Shown here in pieces: positions 35,377 through 43,900 of a DNA stretch of 64,000 nucleotides. This DNA is from Streptomyces sp. NBC_00234. GTDB taxonomy: Bacteria > Actinomycetota > Actinomycetes > Streptomycetales > Streptomycetaceae. The stretch's first letter is position 1. The number at the start of each line of letters is the position of its first letter. The translations under genes and the position numbers were made by a program. Where the stretch lies: the NCBI RefSeq assembly GCF_036195325.1, contig NZ_CP108101.1, positions 5,332,001-5,396,000 of the forward strand, given 5' to 3'. The notes beneath the pieces were generated by a model, which searched no databases, was not told where the DNA came from, and saw only the letters and a list, made by a program, of their open reading frames with translations.

Positions 35377-36192
35377 ATGTGCGGACGGTATGCAGCGAGT
35401 CGGCGGCCCGAGGATCTGACCGGGCTCTTCGGGGTCGAGAAATGGGAGCCGGCCGAGGCCCTGGAGCCCGACTGGAACGTGGCGCCGACCAAAGAGGTCT
35501 ACGCCGTACTGGAACGTCCGGTGAAAGACGCCGACGACCGGCGTCCGGTTCGCCAGCTCCGTGTCCTGAAGTGGGGGCTCGTGCCCTCCTGGGCGAAGTC
35601 TCCCGAGGGCGGCGCCCGCATGATCAACGCCCGCGCCGAGACGGTGCACGAGAAGCCGTCCTTCCGCCGTCCCTTCGGTTCGAGGCGCTGCATCCTGCCC
35701 GCGGACGGCTACTACGAGTGGGTCACCGGCGCCGACGAACGCCAGTTGGAGGAGAAGGGCCGGAAGAAGCGGCCCCGCAAGCAGCCGTACTTCGTGACGC
35801 CCGCCGACGGCTCGGTCTTCGCGATGGCCGGCCTGTACGAGTTCTGGCGCGACCGGACCCTGCCCGACGACCACCCCCAGGCGTGGTGGGTGACCTGCTC
35901 GGTGATCACGACCGAGGCGGAGACGTCACCGCTCGCAGTCGCCCCCGCCGAGGGGCCCGCCGCCCTCGCCGACATCCACCCCCGGATGCCGCTGATGCTG
36001 ACCCCGGACCGCTGGGACGCCTGGCTCGATCCCTCGCGCACCGACGTCGACGAGCTGAAGGGGCTGCTCACGCCACCGCCCGGAGGGCTGATGCGGGCCT
36101 ACCCGGTGGCCACCGCCGTGAGCAATGTCCGCAACAACGGTCCCGAGCTGCTGGAGGAACTGGCCGCGCCGGAAGTGAGCACGCTGTTCTGA
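35377..36192 (+). CDS. SRAP-family abasic-site-protecting protein (HMCES/YedK)
   Basis: A 271-residue SRAP protein. The catalytic cysteine is C2 (MCGRYAAS), exposed after Met removal. WNVAPTK, the active-site glutamate region YYEWV (about E113) and IHPRMPLML (histidine near 201) complete the set. SRAP proteins form a covalent bond with abasic sites in single-stranded DNA. ATG 35377 is fixed by the required Cys2. A charged insertion around residues 128-140 is rich in Lys/Arg. Confidence 0.9.
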   Translation: MCGRYAASRRPEDLTGLFGVEKWEPAEALEPDWNVAPTKEVYAVLERPVKDADDRRPVRQLRVLKWGLVPSWAKSPEGGARMINARAETVHEKPSFRRPFGSRRCILPADGYYEWVTGADERQLEEKGRKKRPRKQPYFVTPADGSVFAMAGLYEFWRDRTLPDDHPQAWWVTCSVITTEAETSPLAVAPAEGPAALADIHPRMPLMLTPDRWDAWLDPSRTDVDELKGLLTPPPGGLMRAYPVATAVSNVRNNGPELLEELAAPEVSTLF

Positions 36193-36289
36193 GCCGGGCA
36201 CGCGGTCATCGGCAGCCCTTTCGTCGTGGCGGACGGGCCCGGTGGTGTCGGACGGGCCTGCCTTCGACGGGCTTGGTTGGATGGCCGCT

Positions 36290-36931
36290 GTGAGCCGTAC
36301 AGAGAGAACGCAGACCGTCGACACGGACGCCGGGCCGGCCCGGATCACCTGGGCGCTGCCCCCGAAGGCCCGCCTCGTGCTGGCCCTCGGACACGGAGCG
36401 GGCGGCGGCATCGAGGCCCGCGACCTGAAGGCACTCGCCGCCGCACTGCCCGGTGAGGGGGTGGGCGTCGCCCTGGTGGAGCAGCCGTGGCGGGTGGCCG
36501 GAAAGCGGCTCGCGCCCGCACCGAAGACCCTGGACACCGGATGGCGGGGGCTGTGGCCCGCGCTCGCCGCGCCGGGGCTGCCGGTCGTCGCCGGGGGACG
36601 CAGCGCCGGTGCCCGGGTCGCCTGCCGTACGGCCTCGGAGCTCGGCGCCCACGCCGTCCTCGCCCTCAGCTTCCCGCTGCACCCTCCGGGCCGTCCGGAG
36701 AAGTCCCGGGCGGACGAGCTCCTCGCCGCGGGCGTCCCCACGCTCGTCGTGCAGGGCGGCAACGACCCCTTCGGCCGACCCGCCGAATTCCCGCCGGGGG
36801 ACTACGAGCTCGCCGAGGTGGAGTACGGGGACCACGGCTTCGCCGTACCGAAGCGCTCGGGCCTGAGCGAGGATCAGGTGATGGCCGTCATCACCGGTGC
36901 GGTGACCCGGTGGCTGGCTTCCCTGGTGTGA
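36290..36931 (+). CDS. Alpha/beta hydrolase (KANL3/Tex30-like)
   Basis: A protein of about 213 residues with an alpha/beta-hydrolase core: VLALGHGAGGG oxyanion region, nucleophile elbow GGRSAGARVA, LVVQGGNDPFG with the acid, and GDHGFAVPK with the catalytic histidine. No signal peptide is seen. Start options are ATG 36281 or GTG 36290; the latter has GGATGG at good spacing. The stop is 34 bases before the sigma-R-type promoter of sigR. The substrate is unknown. Confidence 0.82.
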   Translation: MSRTERTQTVDTDAGPARITWALPPKARLVLALGHGAGGGIEARDLKALAAALPGEGVGVALVEQPWRVAGKRLAPAPKTLDTGWRGLWPALAAPGLPVVAGGRSAGARVACRTASELGAHAVLALSFPLHPPGRPEKSRADELLAAGVPTLVVQGGNDPFGRPAEFPPGDYELAEVEYGDHGFAVPKRSGLSEDQVMAVITGAVTRWLASLV

Positions 36932-36964
36932 CCGAGAGGTGTGACCGAGAGGCTCCGGACCCCG

Positions 36965-36990
36965 GGAATGATGAGTGCGGGGCCACTGTT
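36965..36990 (+). promoter_or_regulatory. Sigma-R-type promoter of sigR
   Basis: GGAAT (36965-36969), 18 bases, then GTT (36988-36990). This is the known consensus of SigR-dependent promoters, so sigR is inferred to be positively autoregulated. Transcripts from here would include the upstream ATG at 37041. Confidence 0.8.
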
Positions 36991-37040
36991 GTTCGGGACG
37001 TCGGTACAACTACGTCGTCTGTGGAGAGGGAGTCCGTCGC

Positions 37041-37883
37041 ATGGGTTCGACCATCTGCCCGCGCCGCTCGAACACCGCTGACCTGGAGTGGACGGTCCTG
37101 CACGCGGCCAAGACCGCTCCCGAGCGGGCACTGAGCGGATCGGATCGACAGCCCGCCTCGAAGCAAGGTCGACTATTCTCCGATTCGAGCGGGTCCGGTT
37201 TCGGCTCCGCCACATCGTTGGAGGAGGTGGGTCCGGTCACTGGGACCGACACAGGGACCGACGACGGCCGCGCAGAGGAGACGACCGCCGAGCGGAACGC
37301 ACGTTTCGAGCGGGACGCTCTCGGTTTTCTCGACCAGATGTACTCGGCCGCGCTGCGCATGACGCGCAACCCGGCCGATGCCGAGGACCTGGTCCAGGAG
37401 ACGTATGCCAAGGCGTACGGCTCCTTCCACCAGTTCCGTGAGGGCACCAACCTCAAGGCGTGGATGTACCGCATCCTTACCAACACGTTCATCAACTCGT
37501 ATCGCAAGAAGCAGCGCGAGCCCCAGCGCAGTGCGGCCGAGGAGATCGAGGACTGGCAGCTGGCGCGCGCCGAGTCGCACATGTCGACCGGTCTGCGCTC
37601 CGCGGAGTCCCAGGCTCTCGACCATCTGCCGGACTCCGACGTGAAGGCCGCGCTCCAGGCGATCCCCGAAGAGTTCCGCATCGCCGTCTATCTCGCGGAC
37701 GTAGAGGGCTTTGCCTACAAGGAGATCGCGGACATCATGGGGACTCCCATCGGTACGGTGATGTCCCGACTGCACCGCGGACGCCGGCAACTGCGCGGCA
37801 TGCTGGAGGACTACGCCCGTGAGCGCGGGCTCGTCCCCGCCGGTGCCGGTGAGTCGGACGATCGGAAAGGCTCGGCCTCATGA
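37041..37883 (+). CDS. sigR: ECF sigma factor SigR, long and short forms
   Basis: An ECF sigma factor controlling thiol-oxidative stress genes. From ATG 37041 the product is 280 residues. From GTG 37227 it is 218 residues, which is the conventional mature form. Region 2 includes MTRNPADAEDLVQETYAKAY and region 4 includes FAYKEIADIMGTPIGTVMSRLHRGRRQL. In S. coelicolor an unstable longer isoform with an N-terminal extension is made from the SigR-dependent promoter. Here ATG 37041 has its own GAGGGAG site and lies 50 bases after such a promoter, so both forms are expected. rsrA overlaps by four bases. Confidence 0.95.
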   Translation: MGSTICPRRSNTADLEWTVLHAAKTAPERALSGSDRQPASKQGRLFSDSSGSGFGSATSLEEVGPVTGTDTGTDDGRAEETTAERNARFERDALGFLDQMYSAALRMTRNPADAEDLVQETYAKAYGSFHQFREGTNLKAWMYRILTNTFINSYRKKQREPQRSAAEEIEDWQLARAESHMSTGLRSAESQALDHLPDSDVKAALQAIPEEFRIAVYLADVEGFAYKEIADIMGTPIGTVMSRLHRGRRQLRGMLEDYARERGLVPAGAGESDDRKGSAS

Positions 37884-38200
37884 GCTGCGGAGAGCCGCAC
37901 GAGACGGATTGCTCAGAGGTTCTCGATCATCTCTACGAGTTCCTCGACCATGAGATGCCCGAGGGCGACTGCACCAAGTTCGAGGTGCACTTCGAGGAGT
38001 GCTCCCCGTGCCTGGAGAAGTACGGCCTGGAGCAGGCCGTGAAGAAGCTGGTGAAGCGCTGCTGCGGTCAGGACGACGTCCCGACCGATCTGCGCTCCAA
38101 GGTGATGGGACGGATCGACCTGATCCGCTCGGGACAGGTGGTCCCCGAGCAGGACCTTTCGATGGACAGCGCGGGCCTGCCGACCCCCGCCACCGACTGA
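37880..38200 (+). CDS. rsrA: Zinc-binding redox anti-sigma factor RsrA
   Basis: A 106-residue ZAS-family anti-sigma factor. C11, H37, C41 and C44 match the zinc ligands and redox cysteines of RsrA (HFEECSPC motif), with further cysteines at 3, 31, 61 and 62. Under disulfide stress zinc is lost, a disulfide forms and SigR is released. ATG 37880 overlaps the sigR stop (ATGA), ensuring coupled, near-equal synthesis. Confidence 0.95.
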   Translation: MSCGEPHETDCSEVLDHLYEFLDHEMPEGDCTKFEVHFEECSPCLEKYGLEQAVKKLVKRCCGQDDVPTDLRSKVMGRIDLIRSGQVVPEQDLSMDSAGLPTPATD

Positions 38201-38221
38201 CCGCGCACCACCGCCGTATCC

Positions 38222-38250
38222 GAGGGCACGCCGCTACGGGGCGTGCCCTC
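38222..38250 (+). terminator. Terminator after sigR-rsrA
   Basis: An 11-base perfect inverted repeat (GAGGGCACGCC and complement) with a seven-base loop lies 21 bases after the rsrA stop. Confidence 0.75.
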
Positions 38251-38375
38251 AGGCGTATCACCTGAGCTCCCCGGTCATCACCCGAATGTGCTAATCGCAC
38301 TCATCGGGACTCGACCGCCCGCCCAACTCGCTAGCCTGGCGCCTCCATTGACCACGCAGGGGGCGGGCGGTACGG

Positions 38376-39848
38376 GTGAGGAGCACACCGGGGGCGGCGC
38401 GCGCCTGCATTCTCGGCGCGGTGATCTGCGCGCTCCTGTGTTCCCTGCCGGTGGGGGCTCCCGGCGCCGGTACCCCCTGGGGCACCCTCGCGCTGCTCAC
38501 CGCGCTCTATCTCGTCTGCGAACTCCCCGGCCGCTGTCCCTTCTTCGGCAGTTCCGTGCCGATCAGCGCCGGATCGTTCTTTCCGCTGCTGCTCGCCGCC
38601 GCGTTCCTGCTGCCCCCGGCCGCCGCCGCCCTCGTGTCCGTCCCCGGTTCGCTCGTCGGCCGGGTCGAGCAGCCCCCCTTCGCCGCCCGCCGCGTCTGGC
38701 GGGCCGCCCAGCTCTCGCTCACCGTCTGGGCCGCCTCCTGCGCCCATGCCGCGCTCGGCGGTCCCGCCGCGCTCGGCGGTGGCGGCAGCGGGGTCGCGGG
38801 CGTCCCCGACTTTCCGTACGTGCTGCTGCCCGCCTGCGCCGCGGCCCTCGCCTTCAGCCTCGTCCTGACCGCGCTGGACGGCTGCATCCTGATCGCCGCC
38901 GAGCGGCGGCCCGCCCGGCGCGCCTGGCGCGGACTGCTGCCGCACTCGCTGGGGCCGCACCTGGTGCACGCGCTCGCCGGGCTGATGATGGCCGTCCTGT
39001 GGCGCAGCTCGTACGGCCCCCTGTCCGCGCTCTTCGTCCTGCTGCCGATGTACATCTCCTGCTGGGTGTTCGCCCAGTACCACCGGGAGCACGCCGCCCA
39101 CCGGGCGACGATCAGGGCGCTTGTGCAGGCCGTCGACATCAAGGACAAGTACACCCGCGGGCACAGCGAGCGGGTGGGCCGGGCCTCCGTGCTCATCGCC
39201 CGCGAAATCGGCATGGAGGAGCGCCGGCTCGAAGCGCTCCGGTTCGCCGGCATCCTGCACGACGTCGGCAAGCTCGGCGTGCCGACCCGGGTGCTGCGCA
39301 AGGACGGTCCGCTCACACCGGAGGAGCGCCGGGTCATCGAACTGCACCCGGAGTACGGACACGAGATCGTCCGGGGCATCGGCTTCCTGGACGAGGCGCG
39401 TGCGGCGATCCTGCACCACCACGAGCGGCTCGACGGCAGCGGCTATCCGTACGGCCTCAGCGGGCACCAGATCCCCGAGTTCGCCCGGGTCGTCGCCGTC
39501 GCCGACGCCTTCGACGCGATGACCTCCACCCGCTCCTACCGGCGCGGGCGGCCCGTTCCGGCCGCCGTCGCGGAACTCGAACGGTGCGCGGGCACCCAGT
39601 TCGATCCGCGGATGGTGGGGGCGCTGGCGCGGGGGCTGGCGCGGCACGGGTGGTCGGCCGCGGTCACCGCCGTCACCGCGGACGAGATGGCGGTGCCGGG
39701 GCCCAGGGACGCGGACGCCGGGGTCGCCGGCCCGCGGCTCCGTCCGGAACCGCCGGACGGGCCGGACGGAGCCGCGGGTGACCGCGGGGAGCCGGACGGG
39801 CTCGACGGGGCTGCCGGGAGCCCCAGGCCCGTGGAGCGTCCCCGGTGA
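38376..39848 (+). CDS. Membrane HD-GYP domain protein
   Basis: A 490-residue protein. About six N-terminal membrane helices are followed by an HD-GYP domain (about 245-420): GHSERVGRASV, LHDVGKLGVP near residue 294, HPEYGHEIV, and HHHERLDGSGYPYGL near 356. The metal ligands and GYP motif are intact, so cyclic di-nucleotide phosphodiesterase activity is plausible. The last 70 residues are low-complexity Gly/Pro/Asp. GTG 38376 begins the product. The next gene overlaps by four bases. Confidence 0.88.
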   Translation: MRSTPGAARACILGAVICALLCSLPVGAPGAGTPWGTLALLTALYLVCELPGRCPFFGSSVPISAGSFFPLLLAAAFLLPPAAAALVSVPGSLVGRVEQPPFAARRVWRAAQLSLTVWAASCAHAALGGPAALGGGGSGVAGVPDFPYVLLPACAAALAFSLVLTALDGCILIAAERRPARRAWRGLLPHSLGPHLVHALAGLMMAVLWRSSYGPLSALFVLLPMYISCWVFAQYHREHAAHRATIRALVQAVDIKDKYTRGHSERVGRASVLIAREIGMEERRLEALRFAGILHDVGKLGVPTRVLRKDGPLTPEERRVIELHPEYGHEIVRGIGFLDEARAAILHHHERLDGSGYPYGLSGHQIPEFARVVAVADAFDAMTSTRSYRRGRPVPAAVAELERCAGTQFDPRMVGALARGLARHGWSAAVTAVTADEMAVPGPRDADAGVAGPRLRPEPPDGPDGAAGDRGEPDGLDGAAGSPRPVERPR

Positions 39849-41110
39849 GGCGGGGGAAGCGGTGGTGGGGCGCGCACCCCGCCGTCCTGGCCGTTCGGGG
39901 GGCCGCGCTCCTCCTCACCGGCGCCGCCTTCGCCCACACCCTCTGGTACGGCATCGCCGAACCCGCGCACGCCCTCGCCTTCGCCGCCCTCGTGGTGACG
40001 GGTGAGCTGGCGCGCTGGGGCGCCCTGCCGGGGGAGCGGGAGCCCGCGCCCCTCGGGGCCGCCGGAGCCCTCGCGTACGCCCTGCTGGGGCGCAGCGGCG
40101 GGGAGCCCACCACGCACGGGGCCCTCCAGGTGATCACCGTCGTCGTCGCCGCGCAGCTCGTCGCCGCCGTGCCCCATGTGGCGCGCGGCAGCGGCCCCGG
40201 CCCCGACCTGGCGGCCCGCCGCATCCTGACCGTCGGCTTCGCCGCCGTGTGCTTCCAGCCCCTCTACAACTCCGGCCAGACCGTCCGCTGGTTCGGCGAG
40301 GGCCCGTACTTCGCGCTCTTCCTGCTCCTGCTGCTCGCCCTGACCGCGCTGTGCGACGCCGTGCTCGCCGCGCTCCTGCTGCACTCCCGCACCCGCTATC
40401 CGTACGGCCCGCTGCTCCGCGACGAGCTGCGCGCCCTCATCGGCATCGGATCGGCGGTCTGCGCGACCGGGGCCGTGATGGCGATCGGGGTGGCCGTCGC
40501 GGGGCTGTGGGCGCTGCCCGTCCTCTGCGTACCGCTGCTGCTCACCCAGGTGTCCTACCGCCGGTACGCGGCGGTCCGTACGACCTACCGGCAGACCATC
40601 GCCTCCCTGGCCCGCTCCACCGAGATCGCCGGATACACCCCGCACGGGCACGCGCGCCGGGTGGCCGAGCTCTCCACCGCCGTGGGCCGGGAGCTCGGTC
40701 TGTCCGGGCCCGAACTGACCGTCCTGGAGTACGCGGCGCTGATGCACGACATCGGTCAGCTCTCGCTCGTGGACCCGGTGTCCGAGGGGGCCACCGCCAC
40801 TCTCCCGGCCGCCGACCAGCGCCGGATCGCGCTCCTGGGCGGGGCGGTGGTCCGCCAGACCGGAGTGGACACCGCGGTCGCCGTGGTGGTGGAGCAGCAG
40901 GCCGATCCCTACCGGGAGCAGCCCCTGACCGCCAGGATCGTCCGGGCGGTCAACGCATACGACGACCTGTGCGGGGAAAGCGCCATCGGGCCGCTCGGCG
41001 CCCTGGAGCAACTCAGACTGGGCACCGGGCACGACTATCAGCCACAGGTCGTGGAAGCGCTGGCGGGAGTCCTGGCGCGGGGCGGTCTGACCCAGGTCCA
41101 GCCTGGGTAA
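39845..41110 (+). CDS. Membrane HD-domain protein, degenerate HD-GYP partner
   Basis: A 421-residue protein with the same layout as its upstream neighbour: about six membrane helices, then an HD domain with YTPHGHARRVAELS and MHDIGQLSLVD. The later HHE and GYP motifs are missing; that region reads VVVEQQADPYREQ. It has therefore probably lost cyclic di-GMP hydrolysis and may be regulatory. GTG 39845 overlaps the preceding stop (GTGA). The pair looks like a duplication followed by divergence and may form a heteromer. Confidence 0.82.
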   Translation: MRRGKRWWGAHPAVLAVRGAALLLTGAAFAHTLWYGIAEPAHALAFAALVVTGELARWGALPGEREPAPLGAAGALAYALLGRSGGEPTTHGALQVITVVVAAQLVAAVPHVARGSGPGPDLAARRILTVGFAAVCFQPLYNSGQTVRWFGEGPYFALFLLLLLALTALCDAVLAALLLHSRTRYPYGPLLRDELRALIGIGSAVCATGAVMAIGVAVAGLWALPVLCVPLLLTQVSYRRYAAVRTTYRQTIASLARSTEIAGYTPHGHARRVAELSTAVGRELGLSGPELTVLEYAALMHDIGQLSLVDPVSEGATATLPAADQRRIALLGGAVVRQTGVDTAVAVVVEQQADPYREQPLTARIVRAVNAYDDLCGESAIGPLGALEQLRLGTGHDYQPQVVEALAGVLARGGLTQVQPG

Positions 41111-41202
41111 CCCATGGGTAATGAGCGGGCGTCCGGCTGGGCATGGTTGGATGCGAAAGTAGAGCGGAAAACGAGGGTGTCCAGTCGGGACAGGCGGGAA
41201 TC

Positions 41203-42195
41203 GTGAGGATCTTCGGGAAGGTACGGCATCGGCCCTCCGCCTCTTGGCGGCAGGCCACGGACCGCGCGTTCACGCTGATCGGCGACGGCCGGTACGAGGA
41301 CGCGGGGGCGCTGCTGACACGCGCGGTAGACCTGGAACCCTGGCTCGCCGAGTCCTGGTTCAACCTGGCGCTGCTGCACAAGTTCAGGCATGACTGGGAA
41401 CAGGCGAGAGCCGCGGGCCTGCGGGCCGTCGCGCTCCTGGACCGGGAGTCCGGGGCTCCGGACTGGTGGAACGTCGGGATCGCGGCCACCGCGCTCCAGG
41501 ACTGGCCACTGGCACGCCGGGCCTGGCAGGCGTACGGGCTCAAGGTCCCGGGCAACGGGCAGCACAGTGCGGCGGCCACCAGCGAGCCGCTCGGCATGGA
41601 GCTGGGCAGTGCGGCGGTCAGGCTGTCGCCCGAGGGCGAGTCCGAGGTCGTCTGGGGCCGCAGGCTGGACCCGGCGCGGATGGAAGTGCTGTCGATTCCA
41701 CTGCCCTCGTCCGGCCGGCGCTGGGGCGAGGTCGTCCTGCACGACGGGGTGCCGCACGGCGAGCGGGTCACCGCCGCCGGGCCCGCGTACCCCGTCTTCG
41801 ACGAGATCGAGCTGTGGGCGCCCTCTCCCGTACCCACCTGGGTCGTGCTCCTGGAGGCCGCCACCGAGGCGGACCGGGACGCGCTGGAGCAGCTGGCGTC
41901 CGACGCGGGGTTCGCCGCCGAGGACTGGTCGTCATCCGTACGGCTGCTCTGCCGGGCCTGCTCGGAGAGCCGGATGGAGAGCGACGAGGGCGACGGCGAG
42001 CACCTCGATCCGCATGATCACAGCGAGCCGGGTCACCCGGGGCCGCTGGGCCACCGCACGGCGGGTGACCTCTGGGTGCCCGAGCGCGAATGCGGGCTCG
42101 CGGCGCCGGCGGGTCTGGTGCGCGGGCTGCTGGACGGCTGGGTCGCGGACAGTCCTGACAGCCGTGAGTGGCGGGATCTCGAAGAAGTCTGCTGA
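41203..42195 (+). CDS. TPR-containing conserved protein
   Basis: A protein of about 330 residues. The N-terminal region (about 12-120) has TPR-like helices (DRAFTLIGDGRYEDAGALLTRAVDLEPW and SWFNLALLHK). The rest is an uncharacterised domain conserved in Streptomyces, with a Cys-containing segment VRLLCRACSES and an acidic/His-rich stretch. No signal peptide is seen. GTG 41203 is the likely start, because the open frame upstream adds a short unstructured piece. The function is unknown. Confidence 0.7.
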   Translation: MRIFGKVRHRPSASWRQATDRAFTLIGDGRYEDAGALLTRAVDLEPWLAESWFNLALLHKFRHDWEQARAAGLRAVALLDRESGAPDWWNVGIAATALQDWPLARRAWQAYGLKVPGNGQHSAAATSEPLGMELGSAAVRLSPEGESEVVWGRRLDPARMEVLSIPLPSSGRRWGEVVLHDGVPHGERVTAAGPAYPVFDEIELWAPSPVPTWVVLLEAATEADRDALEQLASDAGFAAEDWSSSVRLLCRACSESRMESDEGDGEHLDPHDHSEPGHPGPLGHRTAGDLWVPERECGLAAPAGLVRGLLDGWVADSPDSREWRDLEEVC

Positions 42196-42197
42196 GT

Positions 42198-42222
42198 GGT
42201 GCCCGTAGGCTGTACGGGCACC
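42198..42222 (+). terminator. Hairpin between TPR gene and def
   Basis: GGTGCCCGTA and its exact complement, with a five-base loop, lie just after the TPR gene stop. Confidence 0.65.
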
Positions 42223-42287
42223 GAATTCCGGTGCCGGTTTTCCCGAAGTTCACGGGTTTCAGGTTTGCAGGAAGGCGTACGGCGGAC

Positions 42288-42926
42288 ATGGCGCAGCAGG
42301 AGACGGACGAGCAGATCAGCGTCGACGACGAGGGATTCCTCGTCGACACCGAGGACTGCGAGGCGCGTGAGGCGGCGTACCGCGAGCGCGGCACCTCGCG
42401 GCCGATCACGGTCGTGGGCAACCCGGTGCTCCACAAGGAGTGCAAGGACGTCACCGCGTTCGACGACGAGCTGGGCCGGCTGATCGACGACATGTTCGCC
42501 AGCCAGCGGACGGCGGAGGGCGTGGGCCTGGCCGCCAACCAGATCGGCGTGGACCTCAAGGTCTTCGTCTACGACTGCATGGACGACGACGGTGCCCGGC
42601 ACGTCGGCGCCATCTGCAACCCGGTCCTGGAGGACCTGCCGGCGGGGGAGCGCGTCCTCGACGACTCCAACGAGGGCTGCCTCTCCGTCCCGACGGCGTA
42701 CGCGGCGCTGGCCCGCCCGGACTACGCGGTGGTGCGCGGCCAGGACGCGAAGGGCAACCCGGTGAGGGTGCGGGGCAACGGCTACTTCGCGCGCTGCCTC
42801 CAGCACGAGACGGACCACCTGTACGGCTACCTGTACATCGACCGGCTCTCCAAGCGTGACCGCAAGGACGCGCTGCGGCAGATGGCCGAGGGCACGCCGC
42901 GCTACGAGGTCGTCCCCAACGACTGA
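42288..42926 (+). CDS. def: Peptide deformylase
   Basis: A 212-residue iron/zinc peptide deformylase that removes N-formyl groups from new proteins. Motif 1 GVGLAANQIG (Q85), motif 2 EGCLSVP (C131) and motif 3 HETDH (H173, E174, H177) are intact. About 35 extra acidic residues precede the usual N-terminus, as in other Streptomyces Def proteins. ATG 42288 is chosen. There is a hairpin on each side, so it is probably monocistronic. Confidence 0.95.
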   Translation: MAQQETDEQISVDDEGFLVDTEDCEAREAAYRERGTSRPITVVGNPVLHKECKDVTAFDDELGRLIDDMFASQRTAEGVGLAANQIGVDLKVFVYDCMDDDGARHVGAICNPVLEDLPAGERVLDDSNEGCLSVPTAYAALARPDYAVVRGQDAKGNPVRVRGNGYFARCLQHETDHLYGYLYIDRLSKRDRKDALRQMAEGTPRYEVVPND

Positions 42927-42940
42927 GTCCCGCGCTCCGC

Positions 42941-42984
42941 GGACGGGGCCCGGTCGCCGATACGTCGGCGGCCGGGCCCCGTCC
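42941..42984 (+). terminator. Terminator after def
   Basis: A 13-base perfect stem (GGACGGGGCCCGG and complement) continues through one T-G pair into a further six-pair stem with a four-base loop. Confidence 0.85.
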
Positions 42985-43088
42985 CCGTTCCGGAGCAGTC
43001 AACTGGTGTTTCTCCAGGCACAGTTGACGCGCGTCGACTCGTCCGACAGTCTCACCCCAACACTTCACCGTGGTAGGGAGTTCCCCCC

Positions 43089-43826
43089 ATGCTCAGACGT
43101 ACCGCACACGCCTTGCTCAGCCTTGTCATGGCCATGGCTTTCGCGATCGGCGGAGCCGTGCTGACCGCAGGTCCCGCGCAGGCCGACGGCTGCTACACCT
43201 GGACCCGGACGCTGTCGCCGGGAGCCACCGGCAACGATGTCACCCAGCTCCAGATCCGGGTGGCCGGATACCCCGGCTACAACGCCGTGCTCGCCATCGA
43301 CGGTTCCTACGGCCCGGCCACCACCGCCGCGGTCAAGCGCTTCCAGTCCGCCTACGGCCTCGCCGCCGACGGCATCGCCGGTCCGGCCACGCAGTCCAAG
43401 CTCTACGCCCTCCAGGACGACGACTGCACGCCGATCCACTTCACGTACCCCGAGCTCAACAACTGCAACAGCACCTGGGCCGGGGGAGCGGTGGCCGCCG
43501 GTACGGCCAAGGCCAACGCCCTGAGCTCGATGTGGAAGCTGGAGGCGCTCCGGCACGCGCTGGGCGACTCGTCCATCCGCGTCACCAGCGGCTTCCGGTC
43601 CTACACCTGCAACTCGGCGGCAGGCGGGGCCTCCAACAGCCGTCATCTGTACGGCGACGCCGTCGACCTCGGCTCGGGACCGCACTCGCTGTGCACCCTG
43701 GCCCAGCAGGCGCGCTACCACGGGTTCAACGGGATCCTCGGCCCGGGCTACGCCGGTCACGGCGATCACGTCCACGTCAACCAGGGGCCCAGCCACTTCT
43801 GGTCGGCGTCGAGCTGCGGGATCTGA
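43089..43826 (+). CDS. Secreted zinc D-Ala-D-Ala carboxypeptidase (M15)
   Basis: A 245-residue exported peptidase closely resembling the Streptomyces albus G zinc DD-carboxypeptidase. The signal peptide ends AQA-DG at residue 32, and the mature start DGCYTW is conserved. A peptidoglycan-binding domain follows (about 40-110; LQIRVAGYPG and RFQSAYGLAADGIAGPAT). The M15 catalytic domain has SRHLYGDAVD and GDHVHV as zinc motifs. Several cysteines probably form disulfides. It acts on peptidoglycan outside the cell. Confidence 0.92.
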   Translation: MLRRTAHALLSLVMAMAFAIGGAVLTAGPAQADGCYTWTRTLSPGATGNDVTQLQIRVAGYPGYNAVLAIDGSYGPATTAAVKRFQSAYGLAADGIAGPATQSKLYALQDDDCTPIHFTYPELNNCNSTWAGGAVAAGTAKANALSSMWKLEALRHALGDSSIRVTSGFRSYTCNSAAGGASNSRHLYGDAVDLGSGPHSLCTLAQQARYHGFNGILGPGYAGHGDHVHVNQGPSHFWSASSCGI

Positions 43827-43849
43827 CCCGCACCATCACCCTTCGCACG

Positions 43850-43886
43850 GGAGCCCCGTCCGGGATCTGTATCCGGACGGGGCTCC
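43850..43886. terminator. Bidirectional hairpin between DD-carboxypeptidase and AraC-type gene
   Basis: A perfect 14-base inverted repeat (GGAGCCCCGTCCGG and complement, nine-base loop) lies between convergent stops. Confidence 0.85.
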
Positions 43887-43900
43887 TCGGCTCCGGACGC

